Positions 1 through 6,620 of a stretch of 12,424 bases of DNA are shown in pieces; position 1 is the first letter of the stretch; every line of letters starts with the position of its first letter. The notes under the pieces are model-generated. The model had not been told where the DNA came from. It worked only from the letters and a program-made list of their open reading frames with translations, and did not search any database. The stretch comes from Nocardioides sp. GTDB lineage: Bacteria; Actinomycetota; Actinomycetes; Propionibacteriales; Nocardioidaceae. Where the stretch lies: positions 1 to 12,424 of the forward strand of contig JAPSKJ010000052.1 of NCBI GenBank assembly GCA_031177735.1. The letters run 5' to 3'. Made by a program: the position numbers and the translations under genes.

Positions 1-654
1 CTGCTCGGCTCCAACGGAGCCGGCAAGACCACCACCGTCAAGATCCTCTCCACCCTGCAGAAGGCGGACGCCGGGACCGTCCGCGTGGGCGGGTTCGACG
101 TCGCGACGCAGGCCCACCAGGTGCGCGAGACGATCAGCCTCACCGGCCAGTTCGCCGCGGTCGACGAGATCCTCACCGGGCGGGAGAACCTCGCCCTGAT
201 CGCCCGCCTGCGCCGGGTCGCCGAGCCCCGGCGGGTGGCCGAGGACCTGCTCGCGCGGTTCTCCCTCACCGACGCCGCCGACCGGCGGGTGGCGACGTAC
301 TCCGGCGGCATGCGGCGCCGCCTCGACATCGCGATGAGCCTGATCGGTGACCCGCCGGTGATCTTCCTCGACGAGCCGACCACCGGCCTGGACCCGCAGG
401 CGCGCATCGAGGTCTGGGAGGCCGTCAAGGAGCTGGCCCGGGGTGGGACCACGGTGCTGCTCACCACGCAGTACCTCGACGAGGCCGAGCAGCTCGCCGA
501 CCGGATCGCGATCCTCCACGACGGCCGCATCATCGCCGACGGCACGCTCGCCGACCTCAAGCAGATGTTCCCGCCCACCGAGGTGCAGTACGTCGAGAAG
601 CAGCCGTCGCTCGAGGAGATCTTCCTCGCCATCACCAGCACCAAGGAGTCCTGA
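1..654 (+). CDS. DrrA-type ABC transporter ATP-binding protein (5' truncated)
   Basis: The frame is open from base 1, so the N-terminus lies outside the window; 217 residues remain. The Walker A motif (GSNGAGKTT, visible residues 3-11) is at the very edge, so only about 40 residues should be missing. The signature YSGGMRRRLD (100-109) and Walker B VIFLDEP followed by TTGLDP (120-132) are intact. The switch position usually held by His is Gln157 in TTQYLDEAEQLADR, as is typical of the daunorubicin-resistance DrrA family. The C-terminus ends with the family-typical LEEIFLAIT stretch. By family it would hydrolyse ATP at the inner membrane face to power export of a hydrophobic drug or lipid; the substrate cannot be read from sequence. 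The stop overlaps the permease ATG by one base (TGATG), implying translational coupling. Family assignment is firm, substrate unknown. Confidence 0.95.
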   Translation: MLGSNGAGKTTTVKILSTLQKADAGTVRVGGFDVATQAHQVRETISLTGQFAAVDEILTGRENLALIARLRRVAEPRRVAEDLLARFSLTDAADRRVATYSGGMRRRLDIAMSLIGDPPVIFLDEPTTGLDPQARIEVWEAVKELARGGTTVLLTTQYLDEAEQLADRIAILHDGRIIADGTLADLKQMFPPTEVQYVEKQPSLEEIFLAITSTKES

Positions 655-1415
655 TGTCCGCGTTCGTCGCCAACACCACCGCACTGACCGGCCGCTCGCT
701 GCGTCACATCCTGCGCAGCCCGGACACGATCATCACCACCGCACTCACGCCGATCGCGATGATGCTGATGTTCGTCTACGTCTTCGGCGCCTCGATCGAC
801 ACCGGCAGCGGCGGCGACTACATCGACTACCTGCTGCCCGGGATCCTGCTGATGACCATCGCCTCCGGGACCGCCTACACGGCCTACCGGCTCTTCATGG
901 ACGTCTCCGGCGGCATCTTCGAGCGGTTCTCCTCGATGCCGATCGCACGCTCGTCGGTGATCTGGGGCCACGTGCTGACCTCGATGGTCGCCAACCTGGT
1001 CGCGCTCGTCATCGTGGTCGGCGTCGCGCTGCTGATGGGCTTCCGCTCCGGCGCCGGGCTCCTCGCCTGGCTGGGGGTGGCCGGCCTGCTTGCGCTGTTC
1101 ACGCTGGTGCTGACCTGGCTCGCCGTGATCCCGGGGCTGGCGGCGAGGTCCGCCGACGCGGTGAGCGGGTTCGGGATGCCGCTCATCTTCCTGCCCTTCG
1201 TCAGCTCCGCCTTCGTGCCGACCGACGGCATGCCGGGTCCGGTGCGCTGGTTCGCCGAGCACCAGCCGGTCACGCCCATCGTCAACTCGATCCGGGCGCT
1301 CTACGCCGAGCAGCCGGTCGGTGACGACGTCTGGCTCGCCCTCGCCTGGTGCACGGGACTGCTCGTCGTGGCCTACGCGTTGGCGATGCGGGCCTACCAC
1401 CGCAAGATCGCCTGA
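654..1415 (+). CDS. ABC-2 type (DrrB-like) transport permease
   Basis: This 253-residue integral membrane protein has about six hydrophobic segments: roughly residues 25-45, 58-80, 100-130, 140-165, 175-190 and 225-245. The stretch after the second segment (GGIFERFSSMPIARSSVIWGH, split here as GGIFERFSSMP and IARSSVIWGH) matches the conserved cytoplasmic coupling region of DrrB-type permeases, and the length is normal for the family. It should dimerise and pair with the ATPase encoded immediately upstream, whose stop codon it overlaps by one base. A MerR regulator follows after 14 bases, so the three genes probably share one transcript. It most likely exports an amphipathic drug or lipid; no binding-site residue allows a closer call. 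Confidence 0.93.
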   Translation: MSAFVANTTALTGRSLRHILRSPDTIITTALTPIAMMLMFVYVFGASIDTGSGGDYIDYLLPGILLMTIASGTAYTAYRLFMDVSGGIFERFSSMPIARSSVIWGHVLTSMVANLVALVIVVGVALLMGFRSGAGLLAWLGVAGLLALFTLVLTWLAVIPGLAARSADAVSGFGMPLIFLPFVSSAFVPTDGMPGPVRWFAEHQPVTPIVNSIRALYAEQPVGDDVWLALAWCTGLLVVAYALAMRAYHRKIA

Positions 1416-1429
1416 GGCAGGCTGAACCC

Positions 1430-2203
1430 GTGCTCACGATCAGTCAGCTGGCGGCCTACGCCGGGGTGACGGTGCGCGCAGTGCGGCACTACCACGCCAA
1501 GGGACTGCTGCCGGAGCCCGAGCGGGACTCCTCGGGCTACCGGCGCTACGACGCCGGCGCGGTGGTCGAGCTGATCCGGATCCGCACCCTCGCCGACGCC
1601 GGCGTCCCGCTCTCGCGGGTCAAGGAGCTGCTCGCGGCGGGCGAGGAGGAGTTCGCCGCGGCGGTCGCCCAGATCGACAAGCGGCTCCGCGCCGAGATCC
1701 GCGAGCGGCAGCAGCACCGGGAGCGGATCGCACAGCTAGCGGCGGGAGACAGCCTCGCCCTGCCGCCCGAGGCGGTCGCCTACCTGGACCGGATGCGGGA
1801 GCTGGGCGTGCCCGAGCGGATGATCGAGGGTGAGCGGGACGCGTGGATCCTGGTCGCCGCGCAGCTCCCGGAGCGGATGGAGGCCTACATCCAGAACAAG
1901 CAGGACCAGCTCGACGACCCCTCGATCGCCGACTTCTACCGCGAGCTCGACGACATCCTCGAGTGGGCGCCGGACGACCCCCGGCTGCCCGCCCTCGCGG
2001 ACCGGCTGGTCGCGCAGTTCGAGGCGGTGCCCGACGAGGACTGGCGCGCGTTCGCCGAGGACCCCGGGATGACCGACGACCTGGTGGCGCTGCTGGACAG
2101 GTGGTTCCTGTCCCGGGTGCGGATCGCCGCGCCGCTGATCGAGCTGCTGGAGGAGCGGGGCTGGCGCGGGTGGACCAAGCTCGAGCGGATCGAGGCCCGC
2201 TGA
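1430..2203 (+). CDS. MerR-family transcriptional regulator
   Basis: From GTG 1430 the protein has 257 residues. Residues 2-70 are a canonical MerR winged helix: LTISQLAAYAGVTVRAVRHY, then KGLLPEPERDSSGYRRYD, then LIRIRTLADAGVPLSRVKELL. An arginine- and glutamate-rich helix (about 75-105) matches the MerR dimerisation coiled coil. The remaining 150 residues are mainly helical and acidic and hold no cysteine metal site, so an organic ligand is more likely than a metal; I do not recognise this effector domain. The frame is open further upstream (an ATG at 1349), but that start would lie inside the permease gene and precede the HTH with unrelated sequence. GTG 1430, behind a modest AGGCAGG, puts the HTH at the N-terminus as expected. 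Co-transcription with the exporter suggests that it controls that operon. Confidence 0.9.
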   Translation: MLTISQLAAYAGVTVRAVRHYHAKGLLPEPERDSSGYRRYDAGAVVELIRIRTLADAGVPLSRVKELLAAGEEEFAAAVAQIDKRLRAEIRERQQHRERIAQLAAGDSLALPPEAVAYLDRMRELGVPERMIEGERDAWILVAAQLPERMEAYIQNKQDQLDDPSIADFYRELDDILEWAPDDPRLPALADRLVAQFEAVPDEDWRAFAEDPGMTDDLVALLDRWFLSRVRIAAPLIELLEERGWRGWTKLERIEAR

Positions 2204-2218
2204 GCGGTCGTCCCCGCG

Positions 2219-2239
2219 CCAGCCACCGATCGTGGCCGG
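2219..2239. terminator. Possible bidirectional hairpin terminator between convergent genes
   Basis: Inverted repeat GCCAC / GTGGC (2222-2226 and 2232-2236) with loop CGATC, extended by two C-G pairs beyond one mismatch. It sits in the 43-base gap between the MerR stop and the convergent lipoprotein stop. There is no T-tract on either side, which is common in high-GC actinobacteria but leaves the call weak. Confidence 0.35.
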
Positions 2240-2246
2240 CTGAAGG

Positions 2247-2672
2247 TCAGACGCACTCCATCATGGCGCTCTGGAGCTTGGAGTCGTTCATCAGCTCGCC
2301 CACCGCCGAGGGGTCGTTGATGCTCGAGAGGTCGACGTTGTCCACGAACGCGTCCGCCATGCAGTTGGCCTGCTCCTCGCTCATGCCGGCGTCGGTGTAG
2401 GCCTTGGCGACGTAGTCCTTGAAGGCCTCCGGGTCCTTGGTCGGGTCCGGGACGTCGCCCATGGTGGGGGCGGTCGGCTCCTCGCTGGGGGCCTCCTGCG
2501 CCGGGGCCTCCTCGGTGGGGGTCTCCTCCGCCTCGGGGGCCGAGGACTCAGTGGTCTCGGACGAGGAGTCGGAGGAGGTCGAGGCCTCGTCCTCGCCGCA
2601 TGCGGTGAGAGTGAGCATCAGGACGGCCGGCATCATGAGCGCGGCCGCAGTGCGGCGAAGTGTGATCGTCAT
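2247..2672 (-). CDS. Small secreted acidic lipoprotein of unknown function
   Basis: The protein has 141 residues from ATG 2672. A short basic N-terminus (TITLRR) is followed by a hydrophobic segment (8-23) and the lipobox LTAC with Cys25, so it is predicted to be lipidated and held on the outer face of the membrane. Residues 26-70 form a Ser/Thr/Glu/Pro/Ala-rich linker, strongly acidic and probably disordered. The C-terminal 70 residues form a small helical domain with two cysteines (Cys104, Cys140) that could make a disulfide; similar tails occur in actinobacterial lipoproteins of unknown role. The frame is open 13 codons further upstream, but ATG 2672 places the signal peptide correctly and has GGAGAA 10 bases before it. 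It is transcribed away from the desaturase gene with a 136-base gap, so it may have its own promoter. Confidence 0.85.
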   Translation of the reverse strand: MTITLRRTAAALMMPAVLMLTLTACGEDEASTSSDSSSETTESSAPEAEETPTEEAPAQEAPSEEPTAPTMGDVPDPTKDPEAFKDYVAKAYTDAGMSEEQANCMADAFVDNVDLSSINDPSAVGELMNDSKLQSAMMECV

Positions 2673-2721
2673 GGTCGCATCGTTCTCCGGTGGACCGGTC
2701 GTAAACGTCAACCCCGGGAGA

Positions 2722-2727
2722 AAGTTA
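2722..2727 (-). promoter_or_regulatory. Possible -10 box for the lipoprotein gene
   Basis: On the minus strand TAACTT fits the actinobacterial TANNNT pattern and lies in the only AT-rich patch of this gap (about 2718-2733). It would give a leader of about 40 bases containing the GGAGAA ribosome site at 2683-2688. No convincing -35 box is visible. Confidence 0.3.
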
Positions 2728-2768
2728 AGAAATCGGCCGATGTGAGGCTGGTGCGCCCGGGCAGCGCG

Positions 2769-2794
2769 CCGGGGGAGACGATCGGCGCCGTCAC
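2769..2794. repeat. Intergenic repeat copy A
   Basis: This 26-base segment matches 5881-5906 at 22 of 26 positions in the same orientation. It shares the 9-mer GAGACGATC and the ends CCGGG and CGTCAC. Both copies are also preceded by the 8-mer GTGCGCCC, at 2751-2758 here; in this copy 10 extra bases separate the 8-mer from the 26-mer. It lies just 3' of the desaturase stop and about 100 bases upstream of the lipoprotein start. Confidence 0.6.
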
Positions 2795-2808
2795 CGAGGA
2801 CCCTGCCC

Positions 2809-3873
2809 TCACCCGGCCCGGTTCACCACGACGAACGGGCAGGCGAACGGATCCCGGTCGCCGAGGCCGACCCGGTTGAGGTGGCGCACGACGATCCCGT
2901 AGGACTCGAACAGACCGGCCTCGGTGTAGGGCAGCCCGTGCTCGGCGCAGTAGTCGCGCACCAGCGGCTGCGCCTGGCGCAAGTTGCTGCTCGGCATGCT
3001 CGGGAACAAGTGGTGCTCGATCTGCAGGTTCAGCCCGCCCATCAGCCAGTCGACCCACCGGCCGCCGCGGGTGTTGCGTGAGGTGAGCACCTGGCGGGAG
3101 AGGAAGTCGATCCTGGTGTCGCGCGGCACCAGCGGCATGCCCTTGTGGTTGGGCGCGAAGCTGGCGCCCATGTAGACGCCGAAGACCACCAGCTGCACGG
3201 CGAGGAAGGCAGCGCCGAGCCCGAACCCGAGGACCGCGACGACGAGCGCCGGCCAGCCCAGCAGGCGCACGGCGAGCAGCGCCGCCTCGGTGCGGCGGTG
3301 CTTCAGCGTCCGGTCGCCGACCACGGTCTGCACCGCGCCGATGTGGAGGGCCAGCCCCTCGAGGGTGAGCAGCGGGAAGAACAGCCAGCCCTGCCGGGCG
3401 GTCAGCCACCGGCGCACCCCGGTGCGCCGCTCCGCGTCGGCGGGTGTGAACAGCACGACGCCCGGGCGGATGTCGTCGTCGGCGCCCACCTTGTTGGGGT
3501 TGGCGTGGTGGCGGGAGTGCTTGCGCATCCACCAGCCGTAGCTGAGCCCGACGACGAGGTTGCCCAGCACGCGGGAGGCCCACTCGTTCCTGGGCCCGGC
3601 GGTGAAGATCTGCCGGTGGGCGCCGTCGTGGGCGAGGAACGCCGCCTGGGTGAACAGCACGCCGAAGCCGACCGCCACCGCCAGCTGCCACCAGGTCTGC
3701 CCGAGCGTGAGCAGCGCGATCGTCGCGAGGGCGAACCCGCCGCCCAGGACGAGCACTCGGGCGGCGTACCGCCGCGGGGACCGGTCCAGGAGACCCTTCT
3801 CCTGGATCTGGCGGGTGAGGTCGGTGTAGGCGTGCACCTGACGCCGCGCCTGCGGTGGAAGCGTCGCTGTCAT
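2809..3873 (-). CDS. Membrane fatty-acid desaturase (acyl-lipid/acyl-CoA type)
   Basis: This 354-residue di-iron membrane desaturase has all three histidine boxes: HDGAH (82-86), HSRHH (119-123) and QIEHH (284-288). The Gln in the third box is the feature of front-end (delta-5/6-like) and related actinobacterial desaturases; an extra conserved His is in PNHKG (242-245). Hydrophobic pairs lie around 38-80, 100-115, 163-185 and 200-235. There is no N-terminal cytochrome b5 domain, so electrons must come from a separate ferredoxin or reductase. It should introduce a cis double bond into membrane acyl chains, using O2 at the cytoplasmic face; the position of the double bond cannot be read. It lies 129 bases downstream of a kinase/regulator pair on the same strand, suggesting DesKR-like control. 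The ATG start has no Shine-Dalgarno but has a leaderless-type -10 box. Confidence 0.95.
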   Translation of the reverse strand: MTATLPPQARRQVHAYTDLTRQIQEKGLLDRSPRRYAARVLVLGGGFALATIALLTLGQTWWQLAVAVGFGVLFTQAAFLAHDGAHRQIFTAGPRNEWASRVLGNLVVGLSYGWWMRKHSRHHANPNKVGADDDIRPGVVLFTPADAERRTGVRRWLTARQGWLFFPLLTLEGLALHIGAVQTVVGDRTLKHRRTEAALLAVRLLGWPALVVAVLGFGLGAAFLAVQLVVFGVYMGASFAPNHKGMPLVPRDTRIDFLSRQVLTSRNTRGGRWVDWLMGGLNLQIEHHLFPSMPSSNLRQAQPLVRDYCAEHGLPYTEAGLFESYGIVVRHLNRVGLGDRDPFACPFVVVNRAG

Positions 3874-3886
3874 GGTCTGGACGCTA
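3874..3886 (-). promoter_or_regulatory. Predicted leaderless promoter of the desaturase gene
   Basis: On the minus strand TAGCGT (3881-3886) fits TANNNT and is seven bases from the ATG. That spacing would put the transcription start at or next to the A of the start codon. There is no ribosome site in this interval, which agrees with leaderless translation. No clear -35 box is seen, as would be expected of an activator-dependent promoter. Confidence 0.5.
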
Positions 3887-3928
3887 GGAACCGGACATGG
3901 CCGGGCGCGTCACCCCGGGGAGCCACAC

Positions 3929-3952
3929 CGCCCCCTACCGGGGTAGGGGGCG
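3929..3952. promoter_or_regulatory. 24-base palindrome: candidate operator or response-regulator terminator
   Basis: Arms CGCCCCCTACC and GGTAGGGGGCG are perfect complements around a central GG. The element lies 51 bases after the response-regulator stop and at about -56 to -79 from the predicted desaturase transcription start; a second short palindrome, CCCCGGGG, is at 3913-3920. It could be a binding site for the neighbouring NarL-family regulator, since the position suits an activator. It could equally be the hairpin terminator of the kinase/regulator operon, although no T-tract follows. The TACC-GG-GGTA core also loosely recalls CsoR/RcnR-type operators. Confidence 0.55.
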
Positions 3953-4002
3953 CAGAGCCCGCAGGGGCACCGGCGGGGCGAGCAGGACGTCGCTCGCGCT
4001 GC

Positions 4003-4665
4003 TCAGGTGTGCGGCGCGATCAGGCCGCTCTCGTAGGCGAACACCACGGCCTGGGCACGGTCGCGCAGGTCCAGCTTGCCCAGGATCCGGCTCACGTGGG
4101 TCTTCACGGTCTGCTCGGCCAGGAACAGCTCCGCGGCGATCTCGGTGTTGGACCGGCCACGGGCGACGTGCTGCAGCACCTCGCGCTCGCGTTCGGTGAG
4201 CTGCCGCAGCCGCGGGTCCGGGCGCCGTCGCCGCGGCGTTGTGGCGAACTGCTCGATCACCTGGCGGGTCACCGACGGTGAGAGGAGGGCGTCGCCGGCG
4301 TGGACGACCCGGATCGCGGTGGCGAGCTCGTCGGGCGAGGCGTCCTTGAGCAGGAACCCGCTGGCGCCCAGCCGCAGCGATTCGTGGACGTACTCGTCGG
4401 CGTCGAACGTCGTCAGCATGATGACGCGCACCGACGCCGTCGCCGGGTCACCCGACAGGTGGCGCAGCGCCTCGATCCCGTCCATCACCGGCATGCGCAC
4501 ATCCATGAGGACGACGTCGGGACGGGTGCCGCGGACCACCTGCAGCGCATCGGCGCCGTCGGTGGCGGTGGCGACGACCTCGATGTCGGGCTCCCTGCCC
4601 AGCAGGGCCACGAAGCCCGACCGCACCATCTCCTGGTCGTCCACCACGACCACCCGCACGGTCAC
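4003..4665 (-). CDS. NarL/LuxR-family two-component response regulator
   Basis: The protein has 220 residues. The receiver domain (1-120) keeps the acidic pair Asp9-Asp10, the phosphoacceptor Asp55 in LMDVRMPVMDG, the switch Thr85/Thr86 and Lys107. The C-terminal GerE/LuxR helix-turn-helix spans about 153-215 (LTEREREVLQHVARGRSN, then TEIAAELFLAEQTVKTHVSR). It starts at GTG 4665, where GTGA also contains the kinase's TGA, so the two are translationally coupled. Phosphorylation by the upstream kinase should favour dimerisation and DNA binding. The nearest downstream target on the same strand is the desaturase gene, with a large palindrome between them. All key residues are present, so it should be functional; its regulon is inferred from position only. 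Confidence 0.95.
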   Translation of the reverse strand: MTVRVVVVDDQEMVRSGFVALLGREPDIEVVATATDGADALQVVRGTRPDVVLMDVRMPVMDGIEALRHLSGDPATASVRVIMLTTFDADEYVHESLRLGASGFLLKDASPDELATAIRVVHAGDALLSPSVTRQVIEQFATTPRRRRPDPRLRQLTEREREVLQHVARGRSNTEIAAELFLAEQTVKTHVSRILGKLDLRDRAQAVVFAYESGLIAPHT

Positions 4666-5849
4666 GACCCGGCTCCGAGCCCCGCGGCCGCGTCGCGCAG
4701 CGGTAGCGTCGCGACGACGAGGTAGTCGCCCCCGTCGGCGCCGGCGGTCAGCCTGCCGCCCGCGGCGCTCGCCCGCTCCCGCATGCCGACCACGCCATGG
4801 CCCTCGGCGCCGTCCTCCACGGGCCCGTCCACCGGGTTGGTGATCCGCATCTCGAACTCCGACTCCTTGACGGTGAGGTCCACGTGCACGGGCCTCTCGG
4901 GGGCGTGGCGGCGCGCGTTGCTGAGCGCCTCCTGGACGATCCGGTAGGTCGCGGCCCCGACCTCGGGGGTGACCCGGTCGGCCGCCGGGGGTGCGCCCTG
5001 GACGATGACCTCCTGGCCGGTCCCGCGGGCCGACTCGAAGAGGTCACCGAGCTCCTCGACGGTCGGCACGGGCACGCGGCCGGACTGGCCCGGCTCGGTG
5101 CGCAGCACGTCGAGGACACCGCGCATCTGCCGGAGCGCCTCGGCGGCGCGATCGGCGATCTCCCCGAACTCCGCCTGGGCCGCCGGGCCCACCCCCTCGA
5201 CCCGGTGTGGCGCCGACCGGGCCTGCACGGTGATCAGGGACATGTTGTGGGCGATGACATCGTGGAGCTCGCGGGCGATCCGGGACTTCTCCTCGACGAC
5301 CGTGCGGCGGGCGTGCTCCTCGGCGCTGATCCGGCGCTCGTGGCTCAGCGCGTCACGGATCTCGACGAGCCGACCGCCGAGCGCGCCGAGTGAACCCACC
5401 AGGAGCGCGAGCCCCGCGAACAGCAGCACGTAACCCAGGGACACGCCGACGTCGTTCCACGCCAAGCCGGCCACGGCCAGCGCGATCCCGATCAGCAGCT
5501 GAAGGATCACGGTGCCGGCAGCGATCCGCCAGCCGGCCACCACCGTGAGCACGAGGACGACGAGCAGCTGGGTGATCACCTGCGGGGCGATCGCCCACGG
5601 CCACCCGGTCGGCCCCTGCGACATCACCGCGAGCGCCTGGAGGGTGGAGGCGATCAGCGACAGCCCGGCTGCCGGCACGGGCCGCCAGAGGGCGAGCGGT
5701 GCACTCATCACGTGCCCCGTGGCGAGCACCAGCGCGGCACCCGTGACCAGGCCGTTGAGGGTCACCAGCAGCGTCGCCTGCACGGCGATCAGGATCACCG
5801 CGGCGGCGAGCAGCGCGATCCGGCCGCGCGCCTGCCACTTGGTGAGCAC
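4662..5849 (-). CDS. NarL-type (HisKA_3) membrane sensor histidine kinase
   Basis: The protein has 395 residues. Residues 10-155 hold about five or six closely spaced hydrophobic segments with very short loops, so there is no extracellular ligand domain; signals are probably sensed within the membrane, as in DesK/LiaS-type kinases. A coiled stretch (160-190) leads to the HisKA_3 box EKSRIARELHDVIAHNMS with phospho-acceptor His196. The ATPase domain has the N-box QEALSNARRHAP (Asn311) and the G-box GHGVVGMRERA (350-360). It should autophosphorylate and then phosphorylate the regulator encoded in the 4-base overlap downstream. The GTG start has a TAGAGT box six bases before it, suggesting a leaderless transcript; the GAGGG immediately upstream abuts the start codon and is too close to be a ribosome site. 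The signal is unknown; membrane fluidity or envelope stress is an inference from the neighbouring desaturase. Confidence 0.94.
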   Translation of the reverse strand: MLTKWQARGRIALLAAAVILIAVQATLLVTLNGLVTGAALVLATGHVMSAPLALWRPVPAAGLSLIASTLQALAVMSQGPTGWPWAIAPQVITQLLVVLVLTVVAGWRIAAGTVILQLLIGIALAVAGLAWNDVGVSLGYVLLFAGLALLVGSLGALGGRLVEIRDALSHERRISAEEHARRTVVEEKSRIARELHDVIAHNMSLITVQARSAPHRVEGVGPAAQAEFGEIADRAAEALRQMRGVLDVLRTEPGQSGRVPVPTVEELGDLFESARGTGQEVIVQGAPPAADRVTPEVGAATYRIVQEALSNARRHAPERPVHVDLTVKESEFEMRITNPVDGPVEDGAEGHGVVGMRERASAAGGRLTAGADGGDYLVVATLPLRDAAAGLGAGS

Positions 5850-5861
5850 CCCTCGACTCTA
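5850..5861 (-). promoter_or_regulatory. Predicted leaderless promoter of the kinase/regulator operon
   Basis: TAGAGT (5856-5861, minus strand) fits TANNNT and is six bases before GTG 5849, the spacing typical of leaderless actinobacterial genes. It lies within the small palindrome CTCTAGAG and directly downstream of intergenic repeat copy B. No consensus -35 box is seen. Confidence 0.5.
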
Positions 5862-5880
5862 GAGGGTCCTACGTGCGCCC

Positions 5881-5906
5881 CCGGGCGAGACGATCCGCCG
5901 CGTCAC
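5881..5906. repeat. Intergenic repeat copy B
   Basis: It matches 2769-2794 at 22 of 26 positions. The 8-mer GTGCGCCC (5873-5880) abuts it directly, whereas copy A has 10 extra bases there. This copy contains the nitroreductase stop codon (5903-5905) and ends about 20 bases from the predicted kinase -10 box, so it may act in transcription ending or in control of the kinase gene. Confidence 0.6.
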
Positions 5907-6565
5907 AACCCGGTGACGGCCTCGTCGAGGCTGGCCCGCTCGGTGCGGAAGGAGTTGGCCGGGTGGTCGGGGTCGGGGTAGCCGAAGGAGACGGCGCAGA
6001 CGATGTCGCGGTCGGCAGGGATCGCGAGGTGGTCGTGCACGACGTCGGCGTACATCGCGACCGCCGCCTGCGCGATGGTCGCCACGCCCAGGCTCTGTGC
6101 GGCGGTCAGCAGCGTGGACACGTAGGCGCCGCAGTCGACCGCACCGTAGACGCCGAGCACCTTCGGAGTGCTGATCACGGCCACGTGCGGTGCCCCGAAG
6201 AACCGGAAGTTCTCCAGCATCTGGCGCAACCGCCCCTCCTGGTCCTCCCGGGCGATCCCCACCGCACCGTAGAGCCCGAAGCCGGAGGCGCGACGGCGGT
6301 CGCGGTAGACGCCGTCGTACGCGGTCGGGCCGGCGATGTCGGGCGCCTCCGGACCGGCGAGAACGCGGTCGGTGAGCACCTTGGCGAAGAGCGCCGTGTC
6401 CGGTGCGAGGTGGACCTGCCAGGCCTGGGAGTTGCACCACGACGGGGTGCGCTGCGCCATCGCGAACATGCGTCGCTGCGTCCGGAGCGGCACCTCGTCG
6501 GGGAGGAAGCCGCGGCAGCTGAAGCGATCGGCGAGCACCTGCTCGAGGACCTGGTCGGGAGCCAC
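5903..6565 (-). CDS. Nitroreductase-family FMN-dependent oxidoreductase
   Basis: The protein has 220 residues, the normal family size. The N-terminal RFSCRGF (14-20) corresponds to the RRSxRxF phosphate/FMN contact. PSWCNSQAW (41-49) matches the conserved PSxxNxQPW cofactor motif, with Ala in place of Pro. The C-terminal SFGYPDPDHPANSFRTER fits the family's GYPD...N.R.R ending before the last helix. By family it should be a cytosolic flavin homodimer that uses NAD(P)H to reduce nitroaromatics, quinones or related compounds; the physiological substrate is unknown. It stands alone: 53 bases separate it from the kinase gene downstream and it is divergent from nicO upstream. The GTG start has no ribosome site but has TAGTCT six bases before it, suggesting leaderless expression. 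Confidence 0.92.
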   Translation of the reverse strand: MAPDQVLEQVLADRFSCRGFLPDEVPLRTQRRMFAMAQRTPSWCNSQAWQVHLAPDTALFAKVLTDRVLAGPEAPDIAGPTAYDGVYRDRRRASGFGLYGAVGIAREDQEGRLRQMLENFRFFGAPHVAVISTPKVLGVYGAVDCGAYVSTLLTAAQSLGVATIAQAAVAMYADVVHDHLAIPADRDIVCAVSFGYPDPDHPANSFRTERASLDEAVTGL

Positions 6566-6577
6566 GCGGCGAGACTA
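6566..6577 (-). promoter_or_regulatory. Predicted leaderless promoter of the nitroreductase gene
   Basis: TAGTCT (6572-6577, minus strand) fits TANNNT and stands six bases before GTG 6565. It is the third minus-strand gene in this window with this arrangement and no Shine-Dalgarno sequence. Confidence 0.5.
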
Positions 6578-6600
6578 CGTGCCCGGGCCTCGGCCGGCAG

Positions 6601-6616
6601 CCGCCGGCGCCGGCGG
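6601..6616. promoter_or_regulatory. 16-base perfect palindrome in the nitroreductase/nicO divergent gap
   Basis: CCGCCGGC followed directly by GCCGGCGG is fully self-complementary. It lies between two divergent promoters, 24 bases upstream of the nitroreductase -10 box and just before the AT-rich patch that may drive nicO, which is a natural place for a shared operator. The sequence is pure G/C, so chance palindromy in a GC-rich genome is also possible. Confidence 0.4.
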
Positions 6617-6620
6617 AGGA

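Noticed and set aside
121..143. GAGACGATC also occurs here, resembling the intergenic repeat
   Set aside because: It encodes the conserved RETISLTG stretch of the DrrA-type ATPase and the flanks do not match, so it is chance.
443..1324. Plus-strand 293-codon frame over the ABC genes
   Set aside because: Arg/Ser/Asp-rich shadow crossing the ATPase/permease junction; both true genes have clear family motifs.
2708..3691. Minus-strand open frame overlapping the desaturase
   Set aside because: Arg/Pro/Ala-rich shadow of the desaturase in another frame; the overlapping frame has all three histidine boxes.
3901..3913. CCGGGCG directly joined to CGTCAC, like a deleted third repeat copy
   Set aside because: The GAGACGATC core is absent and the remaining pieces are short and GC-rich, so chance is likely.
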